Assembly: GCA_030760725.1 (NCBI GenBank)
Contig: JASWHV010000012.1
Span: 79,930,968-79,994,967 of the forward strand
From: Neostapfia colusana
Taxonomy: Eukaryota > Streptophyta > Magnoliopsida > Poales > Poaceae
DNA length: 64,000 nt
Direction of reading: 5' to 3'
Shown: in pieces, positions 22,023 to 32,647 of the stretch
How positions within the stretch are numbered: the stretch's first letter is position 1
Layout: the number at the start of each line of letters is the position of its first letter
Translations under genes and position numbers: made by a program
Notes under the pieces: model-generated
What the model was told of the DNA's origin: nothing
The model's database searches: none
What the model saw: the letters and a program-made list of their open reading frames with translations, nothing else

Positions 22023-25000
22023 TGTAACACCGCAAAATTTTGATTCAAAACCCTACATCATGTTAAGAGGGGAATTTAAAATTTTTTGGACGTGTTGCAT
22101 GTTTTGCAAAAATTCAAATTCCAACTGGAATTCAAATTAAACTCAAATCAGAAAAGAAAAAGAAAAAGAAAAAGAGAAAACAGAAAAAAACCGGCCAGTG
22201 GGCCGAAACCCACTAGCCGGCCCAGTCAGCGCTCGCGCCAGCCCGCAGCCGAGCGCGCTGCTTCCTCACGCTGACAGGCGGGACCCACCCGATCTTCGTC
22301 TACCTCGCGACAGCGCCGGACTCCCTCGCACCCGAATCAAAACCGGTCGGGATTTTGGCGTATCCCCACTGAATTCTGTTCGTAAGCGACGCGGACATGA
22401 TCTAAACCACCCCGCCGCCCTCCCCCGTCTATAAAAACCCCGGCCTCGTTCTGTTTTTCCCACGTGATCGGCTGTTTTTACTCCGGTGAGAACCGAGACT
22501 TCTCCGGCGAATTCTGGCCGATCTAAGCTCGGAAATTCCGATCTAACTCGCTGGTCTTGATCCACCGCCTCCGGGGAACCTTGCAGGTGCAGAAAACTCG
22601 GTGACTTGCGTTGTAAACACAGCGCCGACGAGCTTCGCCGTGGTTTCGCCTCGGACCTCGTCGCCGATCACCTTCGAGGACCACCGAGCTCAAGAAAACC
22701 CCCGAGGTGAGATCCCCGACCTCTCCTCTACCGATATATACCATAAGATCACAGTTCTAGGAAGAATTCTCGAAGATCCAAAAGTCTCCGGCGAGATCGC
22801 CGCTTCCCGCCGCCGTGCGCCGCCGGCAGCGCCGCCCGCGTTCGATCAGAGCGACGTGGTCGCTTGTGCGCCGTTTATTTTAAATCGCACGGTAGGGTTT
22901 AAACCCCGCTTACCGGTTCGACGTTATAATCTCAGCCGTCGGTTTAAAATCGGACGGTTCACGTCAGCCCCGCGTTATAAAGACTGGAAATCTTACGTGC
23001 TACTACCTGGGGTTCTCGGGAAATAAGAGCTAGCCCCGGAAACTTCTGATCTAGCCCCTAGAACTCCAGAAAATCATGTAAATTCATTTAAAAATCAGTT
23101 TTAGCCCCTGAACTTAATAAAAATTAGGAAAAACACCTCTGGTAAGTGTAGCTAGACCCCTAGAAATTCTGAAAATAATATTATAGACCCTGTAGTGGGG
23201 TAAATTTAACTTTTTAGCCCTGTTTAGTATTTAAATTAGGAAATTGAATATGTGGCTACTGTTTAAAAATTAAAAAGTGGGACAAACATATTGTCATAAT
23301 TAAATTAAAAACTTTCTCAGTATTTAGAAAACTTTGGAGTGTGATAAAAACATATTTTGGGCTGAATTGAATCTGTTTAATTTATTATTCACATTTAGGG
23401 ACACATTTTTAAGTAATGAATAGTTTTAGAAAATAGGGAAAATAATTATGAAATAGTTTACATCAGAGGCAAAGGTCAAAATGTGTTATTAAATTATTTA
23501 GGACCAGAACCTATTCTGTTTAGATGATGTGTATTACTAATTTCATGATAAAGTACACAATTATGCATAGGAAAATAAATCTGAAAATATAGCAACTAGT
23601 AAATGATAAATGGAGTTTCTAAAATCCAAAGAATTCAGTTTAGGGTTGGTAGAAATTCTGAAGGCACATAGGGAGAAGAAAAATACCTTTCATACATATT
23701 TGGTAGTAAAAAGGTGTAGTAGTTGAATCTAAGGAATTTATTTAAATTGGAAACTCATATATATATATATATATAGTAGGTAAGTATAAATGTGAACATA
23801 AAAGTAGGAATCATATACACATGATTAAAAGTGCATGCAAGCCACAAATCAACACACATAGAGTAACCACAACACATATAATGGTGAATTACTTTCATGA
23901 ATGTGAATGTGTGGTTTGTATAAAGTGGAAGTGTGAACTATGTCTTATGGATTGTTGTTTTTCTTTTGCTATGTGTGATGGTATGATGTAGAACCTGCTC
24001 AAGAGCAAGTTATTCCTTTCCAAGACCAGGACTATCCATTTCAAGAGCAGCAAGAAGGAGGCAAGTGTCCTTGACCACTTTGATCCTATGCTAGGATGTG
24101 TAGATAGAATTATTTGCATTGTCAAATGAAATATGAAACCCATGATAGGAAGTTTCTCTAGAATTGCATTACCTTGTTTCCTTGTAGCTTGGGTTGGGAT
24201 ATATTTTATCATGTCATTTATTATTATGCATATGCTTAGCCATGCTTAGAATGGGATATTTGGGATATGAGATCATCAGTTTATTTTACCATACTCTTGA
24301 ATGAGATATTGTGAGTTATGTAGAGGTAGGGATCAAGGCAAGTTGGATGTTTTGGTTGTGTGTTGGGTGCACGACACTTGGATTTGTGTTTAGTACTTGC
24401 CTGGATTCTAAGGACCGGTTCATGGAGCATGTAACCTGGCTTTACAGTGCCAACCACATGCTGAGATGGGGCAGCTTGGCCAATTAATTAGGTGTATCCC
24501 CGACGTAGTATGGGTGTGTTGGATGGTGCGGAGAATAGGTGTCAGCTGGACTACCATATGAACCGCAAGGCTCAAGAGGGGGCCACTGCAGCGGGGTTGG
24601 AGCCTCTTGTATGCTGTTAGGGGTGAAACCTCAGTGGGCCCACGCTCGTCGGGAATCCCTTTGTAAAGGCTTCGTAGTGATCTCCTGGCTACACACCTAG
24701 GAAGTGTGAATGTGGATCGTAGCCACTGGCATAATGGAGGTTCTTTTAGTCCACCCGGCAACGGGGGATGAAATCACTACATGTGGGTACAGTGGTACAA
24801 ACTCTGCAGAGTCAAAACTGTCATGACAGTCGTGCTCACGGTCAAGAGCGGCTTGGACTTATTCATGCTTAGATGAGTGATGGTTTTGGAAGTTGTGGAT
24901 GTTAAGCGGGGAGCTTAACATTGGAAATGATGTTATGGTTATGTGATTATGATGATAGGATGGGAGATTGGGACCATTTCACTTGTGTAGTAATGTAGGT

Positions 25001-25463
25001 GCTTAATAAGCTAAGGTGATAGGTATTAATTGCGTAGTGCTTTGACCATGAGTTCAACCTCTCCTTGTTCTAGCCATGCATGATATAATTTTCCCAAACT
25101 TGCTGAGTACCTTTGATGCTCAACCTTGCATATTTGTTGGTTTATATTGTTGCTCAGGTCAAGATAATGAGGTGGTGTATAATGACCAAGACTTTGGACC
25201 CGAAGAAGGTTTCTAGGTTCATGGAGACCCCGGGCAACGCCTGTGATGGAGCCCTCAAGAATAATTTTTCCGCTGCTAGTTTATTTACTTATGATGAACT
25301 TATTATTGTCCATCGAGACATTCGCGATGTAAGACTTATTTATATTCGACACCTGGCTTGTAATAAATGATGCTTCACTATTTGTCATCACATGTATGAG
25401 AAAATGATCCTGGCATACATGTGATATTCACTTGGTTGTTCTTCGGAAAAACCGGGTGTGACA
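22023..25463 (+). repeat. 3' LTR of element D (3441 bp)
   Basis: Starts TGTAACACCGC and ends GTGTGACA. It is full length for this family. It has a TATA box near 22430, a TA microsatellite at 23757-23775 and the conserved block with ctctgcagag near 24800. Confidence 0.9.
23757..23775. repeat. (AT)n microsatellite in LTR
   Basis: About nine AT units; the LTR at 27004 has only a short catatatatac, so it expanded in this copy. Confidence 0.85.
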
Positions 25464-28400
25464 GCTCAGCCAGCGCCCGCGCCAGCCCGCAGCCGCGCGC
25501 GCCGCTTCCTTCCGCTGACAGGTGAGACCCACCAGATCGTCGTCTACCTCGCGCCCGCGCCGGACTCCCTCTCACCCGAATCAAAACCGATCGGGATTTT
25601 GGCGTATCCCCGCTGAATTCTGTTCGTAGGCGACGCGGACTTGATCTAAACCACCCCGTCGCCCTCCCCTGTCTATAAAAACACCGGCCTCGTTCTGTTT
25701 TTCCCACGCGATCCGCCGATTTTCCTCCGGTGAGAACCGAGACTTCTCCGGCGAATTCTGGCCGATCTAAGCTCAGAAATTCCGATCTAACTCGCTGGTC
25801 TTGATCCACCGCCTCCGGGGAACCTTGCAGGTGCAGAAAACTCGGTGACTTGCGGTGTAAACACAGCGTCGACGAGCTTCGCCGTGGTTTCGCCTCGGAC
25901 CTCGTCGCCGATCACTTTCCAGGACCTCCGAGCTCAAGAAAACCCCCGAGGTGAGATCCCCGATCTTCCCTCCACCGATCTATACCATAAAATCACAGTT
26001 CTAGGAAGAATTCTCGAAGATCCGAAAGTCTCCGGCGAGATCGCCGCTTCCCGCCGCCGTGCGCCGCCGGCAGCGCCGCCCGCGCTCGATCAGAGCGACG
26101 TGGCCGCTTGTGCGCCGTTTATTCTAAATCGCACGGTAGGGTTTAAACCCCCGCGTACCGGTTCGATGTTATAATCTCGGCCGTCGGTTTAAAATCGGAC
26201 GGTCCACGTCAGCCCCGCGTTATAAAGACTGGAAATCTTACGTGCTACCCCCTGAGGTTCTCGTGAAACAAGAGCTAGCCCCGAAAACTTCTAATCTAGC
26301 CCGTGGAACTCCAGAAAATCATGTAAATTCATTTAAAAATCAGTTTTAGCCCCTGGACTTAATAAAAATTTAGGAAAAACACCTCTGATAAGTGTAGCTA
26401 AACCCTTGGAAATTCTGAAAATAATATTATAGACCCTGTAATGGGGTGAGTTTACCTTTTTAGCCCTGTTTATTATTTAAATTAGGAAATTGGATATGTG
26501 GCTAGTGTTTAAAAATTAAAAAGTGGGACAAACATATTGTCATAATTAAATTAAAAACTTTCTCAGTATTTAGAAAACTTTGGAGTGAGATAAAAACATA
26601 TTTTGGGCTGAATTGAATCTGTTTAATTTATTATTCACATTTAGGGACATATTTTTAAGTAATGAATAGTTTTAAAAAATAGGGAAAATAATTGTGAAAT
26701 AGTTTACATCACAGGCAAAGGTCAAAATATGTTATTAAATTATTTAGGACCAGAACCTATTCTGTTTAGATGATGTGTATTACTAATTTCATAATAAAGT
26801 ACACATTTATGCATAGGAAAATAAATCTGAAAATATAGCAACTAGTAAATGATAAATGGAGTTTCTAAAATCCAAAGAATTCAGTTTAGGGTTGGTAGAA
26901 ATTCTGAAGGCACATATGGAGAAGAAAAATACCTTTCATATATACTTGGCAGTGAAAAGGTGTAGTAGTTGAATATAAGGAATTTATTTAAATTGGAAAC
27001 TCATATATATACAGTAGGTAAGTATGAATGTGAACACAAAAGTAGGAATCATATATACATGATTAAAAGTGCATGAAAGCCACAAATCAACACACATAGA
27101 GTAACCACAACACATATAATGGTGAATGACTTCCATAGATATGAATGTGTGGTTTGTATGAAGTGGAAGTGTGAACTATGTCTTATGGATTGTTATTTTT
27201 CTTTTGCTATGTGTGATGGTATGAAGTAGAACCTGCTCAAGAGCAAGTTATTCCTTGCCAAGATCAGGACTACCCATTCCAAGAGCAGCAGGAAGGAGGC
27301 AAGTGTCCTTGACCACTTTGATCCTATGCTAGGATGTGTAGATAGAATTATTCGCATTGTCAAATGAAATATGAAACCCATGCTAGAAAGCTTCCCTAGA
27401 ATTGCATACCTTGTTTCCTTGTAGCTTAGGTTGGGATTTATTTTATCATGTCATTTATTATTATGCATATGCTTAGCCATGCTTAGAATGGGATATTTGG
27501 GATATGAGATTATCAATTTACTTTACCATACTCTTGAATGAGATATTGTGAGTTATGTAGAGGTAGGGATCAAGACAAGTTGGATGTTTTGGTTGTGTGC
27601 TGGGTGCACGAGACTTGGGTTTGTATTTAGTACTTGCCTGGATCCTAAGGACCGGTTCATGGAGCATGTAACCTGGCTTTACAGTGCCAACCACAGGCTG
27701 AGATGGGGCAGTTTGGCCAATTAATTAGGTGTATCCCCGGCGTAGTATGGGTGTGTTGGATGGTGCGGGGAGTAGGTGTCAGCTGGACTACCATATGAAC
27801 CGCAAGGCTCAAGAGGGGGCCACTGCAGCGGGGTTGGAGCCTCTTGTATGCTGATAGGGGTGAAACCTCAGTGGGCCCACGCTCGTCGGGAATCCCTTTG
27901 TATAGGCTTCGTAGTGATCTCCTGGCTACACACTTGGGAAGTGTGAATGTGGTTCGTAGCCACTGGCATAATGGAGGTTCTTTTAGTCCACCCGGCAACG
28001 GGGGATGAAATCACTACATGTGGGTACAGTGGTACAAACTCTGCAGAGTCAAAACTGTCATGACAGCCGTGCTCACGGTCAAGAGCGGCTTGGACTTATT
28101 CATGATTAGAGGATTGATGGTTTTGGAAGTTGTGGATGTTAAGCGGGGAGCTTAACATTGGAAATGATGTTATGGTTATTGGATTATGGTGATGGGATGG
28201 GAGATTGGGACCATTTCACTTGTGTAGTAATGTAGGTGCTTAATAAGCTAAGGTGATAGGTATTAATTGTGTAGTGCTTTAACCATGAGTTCAACCTCTC
28301 CTTATTCTAGCCATGCATGACATAACTTTCCCACACTTGCTGAGTACCATCGGTACTCAAACTTGCATATTTGTTGGTTTATATTGCTGCTCAGGTCAAG

Positions 28401-28700
28401 ATAATGAAGTGGTGTTTAATGATCAAGACTTTGGACCTGAAGAAGGTTTATAGGTTCATGGAGTCCCCCGGGCAACGCCTGTGACGGAGCCCACAAGAAT
28501 AATATTCCGCTGCTAGTTTATTTACTTGTGATGAACTTATTATTGTCCATCGAGACATTTGCTATGTAAGACTTATTTATATTCGACACCTGGCTTGTAA
28601 AAAATGATGCTTCACTATTTGTCATCACATGTATGAGAAAATGATCCTGGCATACATGTGACATTCACTTGGTTGTTCTTCGGAAAAACCGGGTGTGACA
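25464..28700 (+). repeat. element A 3' LTR, lacking the first ~198 bp
   Basis: Starts abruptly at gctcagccagcg, matching LTR position ~199 (6001 in the 5' copy), and ends GTGTGACA followed by the ACCCC duplication. It is closest to 5803-7451 in the overlap. Confidence 0.87.
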
Positions 28701-28705
28701 ACCCC
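28701..28705. repeat. target-site duplication acccc (right)
   Basis: Matches 5798-5802; Copia-1 coding sequence resumes right after it. Confidence 0.9.
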
Positions 28706-29577
28706 TCTGCTTCTGGCACACGCAAGCATCAAGCCACCTCTAGTGGCATCGGCCGCAACGGCTTTCCTCCACCTTGATTAGCCGAGAGCACACGCCTTCC
28801 TCGGTGATGGCTCCAGCAAAGACAAGACTGATGGGTGGTGCCTCGACACTGGCGCCACCCATCACATGACCGGTCGACAGGAGTTCTTCACTGAGTTTTA
28901 CCCCAATGTCCAAGGCTCCGTCAAATTTGGGGACGCCTCCGGTGTGGGGATCAGGGGTGTCGGGTCCATCATCCTCACCGCAGAGTCTGGTGAGCACAGG
29001 CTGCTCAACGGAGTCTACTACATCCCCGCGTTGAGGAACTCTATCATCAGCCTGGAACAGCTGGATGAGAACGGTTCGCGCGAGGAGATCAATGACGGAG
29101 TCATGAGGATTTGAGATCGTCATCGTCTCCTTCTTGCCAAGGTAACTAGAGGCACCTATCGACTCTACGTCCTCAAGGTGCAAGTAGCACAACCCCTCTG
29201 CCTTGCTACTCGTCGGGATGACGAGGCGTGGCAGTGGCACGAGTGCTTCAAGCACCTTCATTTTGAGGCCCTGAAGCGGCTTAGTGCCAAGGAGATGGTA
29301 CGGGGTCTGCCGTGCCTTGACCACGTGAAGCAGTTCTGCGACGTCTGCGTGTTGACAAAGCAGAGGCAACTCCCCATTCCCCAGCAGTCGATCTTCCGAG
29401 CCAAGAAGCAGCTCGAGCTCGTGCACAGTTACTTGTGTGGCTCGGTGACACCGGCTACACCAGAAGGACGACGTTATTTCCTGCTGCTCGTCGACGACCT
29501 CTCCCGCTACATGTGGGTGATGGTCCTCGGCAGCAAGGGGGAGGCTGCGAACGCCATCAGGAGCGCGGGCCACTATG
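28706..29577 (+). pseudogene. Copia-1 protease, GAG pre-integrase and integrase start
   Basis: Continues the polyprotein cut at 5802. Protease is marked by CLDTGATHHMTG (near 28840) and VKFGDASGVGI. After a TGA near 29112 the GAG pre-integrase HHCC region follows (WHECFKHLHFEALKRL, CDVCVLTKQRQLP). The integrase core begins with YFLLLVDDLSRYMWV near 29475. A frameshift near 29560 moves the rest to another frame. Confidence 0.85.
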
Positions 29578-30048
29578 GAGGCAGAGTATGGCCGCAAGTT
29601 GCGTGTGCTGCACACCGACAATGGTGGCGAATTCGCGGCAGCTGAGTTTGCATCGTACTGTGCGGATGAGGGTGTTCAGCAGCACTACTCCACGCCATAC
29701 AACCCGCAGCAGAACCGCTTCGTCGAGCGGCACAACCAGACGGTTGTGCAGATGGCTCGGGCCCTCCTCAAGCAGAGGGGAATGTCGGCTGTCTTTTGGG
29801 GAGAGGCGATGGTGACAGCGGTCTACATCCTCAACCACTCGCCCACCAAGACTCTCAACGGCAGGACGTCGTACGAGGCTTGGCATGGGTGCAAGCCGAC
29901 AGTCTCTCACCTACGGGTCTTCGGTTGCATCGTGTTCGCCAAGGAGCTTGGCCACATCGCCAAGCTCGACGACAGGAGCGCTCCGGGGGCGTTCATCGGC
30001 TACGCGGAGAGCTCGAAGGCCTACCGCATTCTCGACCGAGGAACATAG
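29575..30048 (+). pseudogene. Copia-1 integrase core, C-terminal half
   Basis: Contains LHTDNGGEFAAAEF and the STPYNPQQNRFVERHN motif with the last catalytic Glu, then FWGEAMVTAVYILNHSPTK and a GKPTVSHLR-like segment (CKPTVSHLRVFGCIVFAK). It ends at a TAG (30046) where the family normally reads on. Confidence 0.85.
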
Positions 30049-30051
30049 CGC

Positions 30052-30835
30052 ATGCGCACATCACGCGATGTAGTGTTCAACGAAGGGCGAGGATGGGCAT
30101 GGGACAAGGCAGTGGACGACGGCTCGACTCCAACGTACGACAACTTCACCGTCGAGTACGTCCACTTCAAGGGAACTGGGAGAGTAGGCAGCTCTTCTCC
30201 ACAGAGCATGTTTACCCCAGTCCCCGAGCCTCCACCGACTTCAGCGCCACGCTCTTCAGTCACGACTTCCGCTGCGATGAGTTCTTCGCCGCCACCACCA
30301 CAGCCGGCGACCCCACGCACTCCAGCACCGACAGCCACCCCTCTGGGTACGTCCACTCCGACACCATCTCGTGTCGAGCACAACCCGGTGGAGTTCGCTA
30401 CTCCGCTCTCCCACAACGAGGAGTGCATCGATGCGTACCATGACGGTGAGCCGTTGCGGTACCATACAGTGGGGGACCTTCTCGGCGACCAGGCGGTGCC
30501 GGGACTGGTCCCTCACGATCTGGAGGCGCAGTTGCATCTTACGTGCGATGACGGCGAGCCTCGGTCTTTCGCGGAGGCTGAGAGACACACGGCATGGTGT
30601 GCTGCGATGCAGTCGGAGATGGACGCGGTTGAGAACAACTGCACCTGGGAGCTTGCTGACCTACCTCGTGGTCACCGCGCGATCACCCTTGAGTGGGTGT
30701 TCAAGTTGAAGAGGGATGAAACCGACGCCATCGTCAAGCACAAGGCTCGCTCGGTGGCACGCGGTTTCATGCAACGGGAGGGGATAGACTTCGACGATAC
30801 CTTCGCACCCGTGGCGCGGATGGAATCTGTGCGAC
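30052..30835 (+). pseudogene. Copia-1 linker and RT start
   Basis: A serine/proline-rich linker (about 30180-30420), then RT: NNCTWELADLPRGHRAI, WVFKLKRDETDAIVKHKAR, DFDDTFAPVARMESVRL. The frame is cut at 30835 by the SIRE element and resumes at 42940 with MDVKSAFLNGDLKEVYV. Confidence 0.88.
30831..30835. repeat. target-site duplication gcgac (left)
   Basis: GCGAC before the TG of the SIRE LTR, repeated at 42935-42939. Confidence 0.93.
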
Positions 30836-32291
30836 TGTAAGGATCGAAACGCCCAAGAGGGGGGGTGAATTGGGCTTTTTAAAATTTTAGAGCAATTTAA
30901 AACTTTAATGGTTGAAGCCCAATTCCCTATGCAAACTAAGTACGCAAGTAAGAGAGTTAAGTGTGGAATAGTAAAAGCGTAATAGTAAGGGGTGAGGAGA
31001 GAAAGGCAAACTCCCGCGGAGACTCGGAGACACGGCGATTTTTCCCGTGGTTCGGTAAGATCATAAAAATCTTCCTACGTCCACGTTGTGGCACCCACCA
31101 AAGGGTATGGCCACTCCCAAGTCACCAAGACAAGGGAATCCACTATCTTTCTCCGTTCGCCCTCTCCGGCAAGGTGGAGCTCAAGCCTTGTACAACGGTG
31201 ATCCTCCGGGCTTCCACAAACACCTTGGTAAGCTCCGGAGTGATCTCTTCTTCCTCAAACGTTTACAAGGTGAGAGAAGTCACCAAGACACTCTCTCTCA
31301 CTAGTCTAGAGATTCCAATCACCAAGAATGGACGCACACAAGCTTCTCTCTAGCTAGATATAACCTATAGTTGGATTACAAGAGGTTTTGAAGTGTGGAA
31401 GTGATAGCTCTTGGTCTTGAATGCTTGAGAATGTGTAGTGAGGCTCTGGAGATCAAGACTTATCGAAATGGCCGGTTGGAGGGGTATTTATAGCCAGCCC
31501 ACACGAGATAGCCGTTGGAAAAGTGGGCAGACTTTGTCAGTTAACATCGGATCCTCCGATGCACCCCTTTATATGATCATCGGTCGAATTCCAAATTAGC
31601 TGATGTCACGTGTCAGATGTGACCGTTGGATATAACCGTTGGATCTTTTAATCGACCGATGTTACTTCAATTTATCATCGGATGATCCGGTGATTTGATA
31701 TTCAGAATTGGGTCAGAAATATTGTCTCTGTTGAATTTGACCGATGTACACTTACTTTCTCATCGGATGATCCGGTGTGTATATCTTCATAATAACTCAG
31801 ATATCAACCTTCGGGTGAACTCAACCGATGTGCCACTTCCTTCACATCGGATGATCCGATGAGTACTGGAATCTGAGGTCTTCTTCTTCTGCCAACTCAA
31901 ACTCGACCGATGTAGTCATTTTGCAAGACATCGGATGATCCGGTGAATGCAACTTGTTTGCTTCGAGTTATTTTGAGTTGATCCTTTGGAATCTTCTTGA
32001 GTGACCTCTTTGACACTTGTTTGAAATGATATTGCGGTAAAGTGTAAGCTTCTTGTGTTGCCAATTTCGATAGAATAGATTTGTATGAGTTCTTCATATC
32101 GAATGACCCCTTAGAATAGATCGTTGAGGGGTCTCCATTTGTATCCAATGAGCAGTAGATGGTGTGAATAGATAGTTCATTAACGGTTGATGTGATATAT
32201 GTGAAACCTCGCATCCATAAACTCATTAGTGATAACGAACGGTTGTCATTAATCACCAAAACCATATCTCACGGGGGCCTAGATGCTTTCA
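30836..32291 (-). repeat. 3' LTR of the SIRE element
   Basis: 1456 bp, the same length as the 5' LTR. It carries the palindrome array (31545-31945) and a TATA box near 31487 (minus tataaata). The 130-codon plus-strand frame at 30961 is LTR sequence repeated at 41604, not a gene. Confidence 0.95.
31545..31945. repeat. palindrome array in U3 (3' LTR copy)
   Basis: Five full palindromes of the type catcggatgatccgrtg start at 31545, 31676, 31761, 31845 and 31929. The last four are spaced 84-85 bp. Half sites (gaccgatg or aaccgatg) lie between them. The array is also in the 5' LTR at 42188-42588. Confidence 0.9.
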
Positions 32292-32310
32292 ATCTCCCCC
32301 TTTTTGGTGA
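32292..32310 (-). other. polypurine tract of the SIRE element
   Basis: The minus strand reads tcaccaaaaagggggagatt, directly before the 3' LTR start (tgaaagcatc). Confidence 0.88.
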
Positions 32311-32647
32311 TTGATGACAACACAACGAGTAGAGCATATAATTGAATTAAAACACAATGCTCCAAAAAAAAATATAACAGGTACAAATTGCAACACAAGT
32401 GGCTCGAAGGCTCAAATAATAAACGATAAGGCGTAAGAGCGCAGGGTAGCACCCGGAGTACAATAATAGCAAATAATAATAACGGTCAATCTCAAATAAA
32501 GTAGCAAAAGGATGGACAATCTCAGATATAGTAGCAAAAGTATAAGTATAGACATAGACACTCCCCCTAGAACTGAGTTAACCCTCCCCCTGACTCTAAC
32601 TCTTCTCCCCCTTTGGCATCAAGACACCAAAAAGGGAAGTCGAGTGC
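32311..32647 (-). other. spacer between third ORF and PPT
   Basis: AT-rich non-coding DNA, with a second purine-rich stretch near 32560-32630 (minus strand ggggagaagag, agggggagggt). No gene seen. Confidence 0.5.

Larger units (their letters stand above)
17169..25463 (+). mobile_element. element D: 5'-truncated, decayed Tekay element
   Basis: Plus orientation: the tail of the extra ORF, leader, gag, pol, polypurine tract and a full 3' LTR. Its 5' LTR and PBS are missing. It is collinear with element B and close in protein sequence but has several frameshifts, a stop and lost integrase residues. The base after its LTR (25464) continues as element A LTR from LTR position ~199, so D probably inserted into the A 3' LTR. 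Confidence 0.88.
5803..28700 (+). mobile_element. Gypsy/Tekay cluster (element A with B and D nested)
   Basis: The cluster starts TGTAACACCCC at 5803, ends GTGTGACA at 28700 and is flanked by ACCCC. The outermost LTR pieces (5803-7451 and 25464-28700) resemble each other more than the LTR at 22023, so I treat them as the pair of element A. Inside are element B (minus, 7452-17168) and element D (plus, 17169-25463). No internal region of A remains. A single deletion joining B to D explains the layout. The integrase C-terminus ends in a chromodomain-like EEATWEREDELKAQFP block, typical of the Tekay/Del chromovirus lineage. Confidence 0.85.

Noticed and set aside
30961..31353. 130-codon frame repeated at 41604-41996
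   Set aside because: It is antisense LTR sequence of the SIRE element, with no domain.
31545..31945. Regularly spaced palindromes as a CRISPR array
   Set aside because: Nuclear plant DNA, spacers are related to each other, no cas genes, and the array is part of both LTRs.
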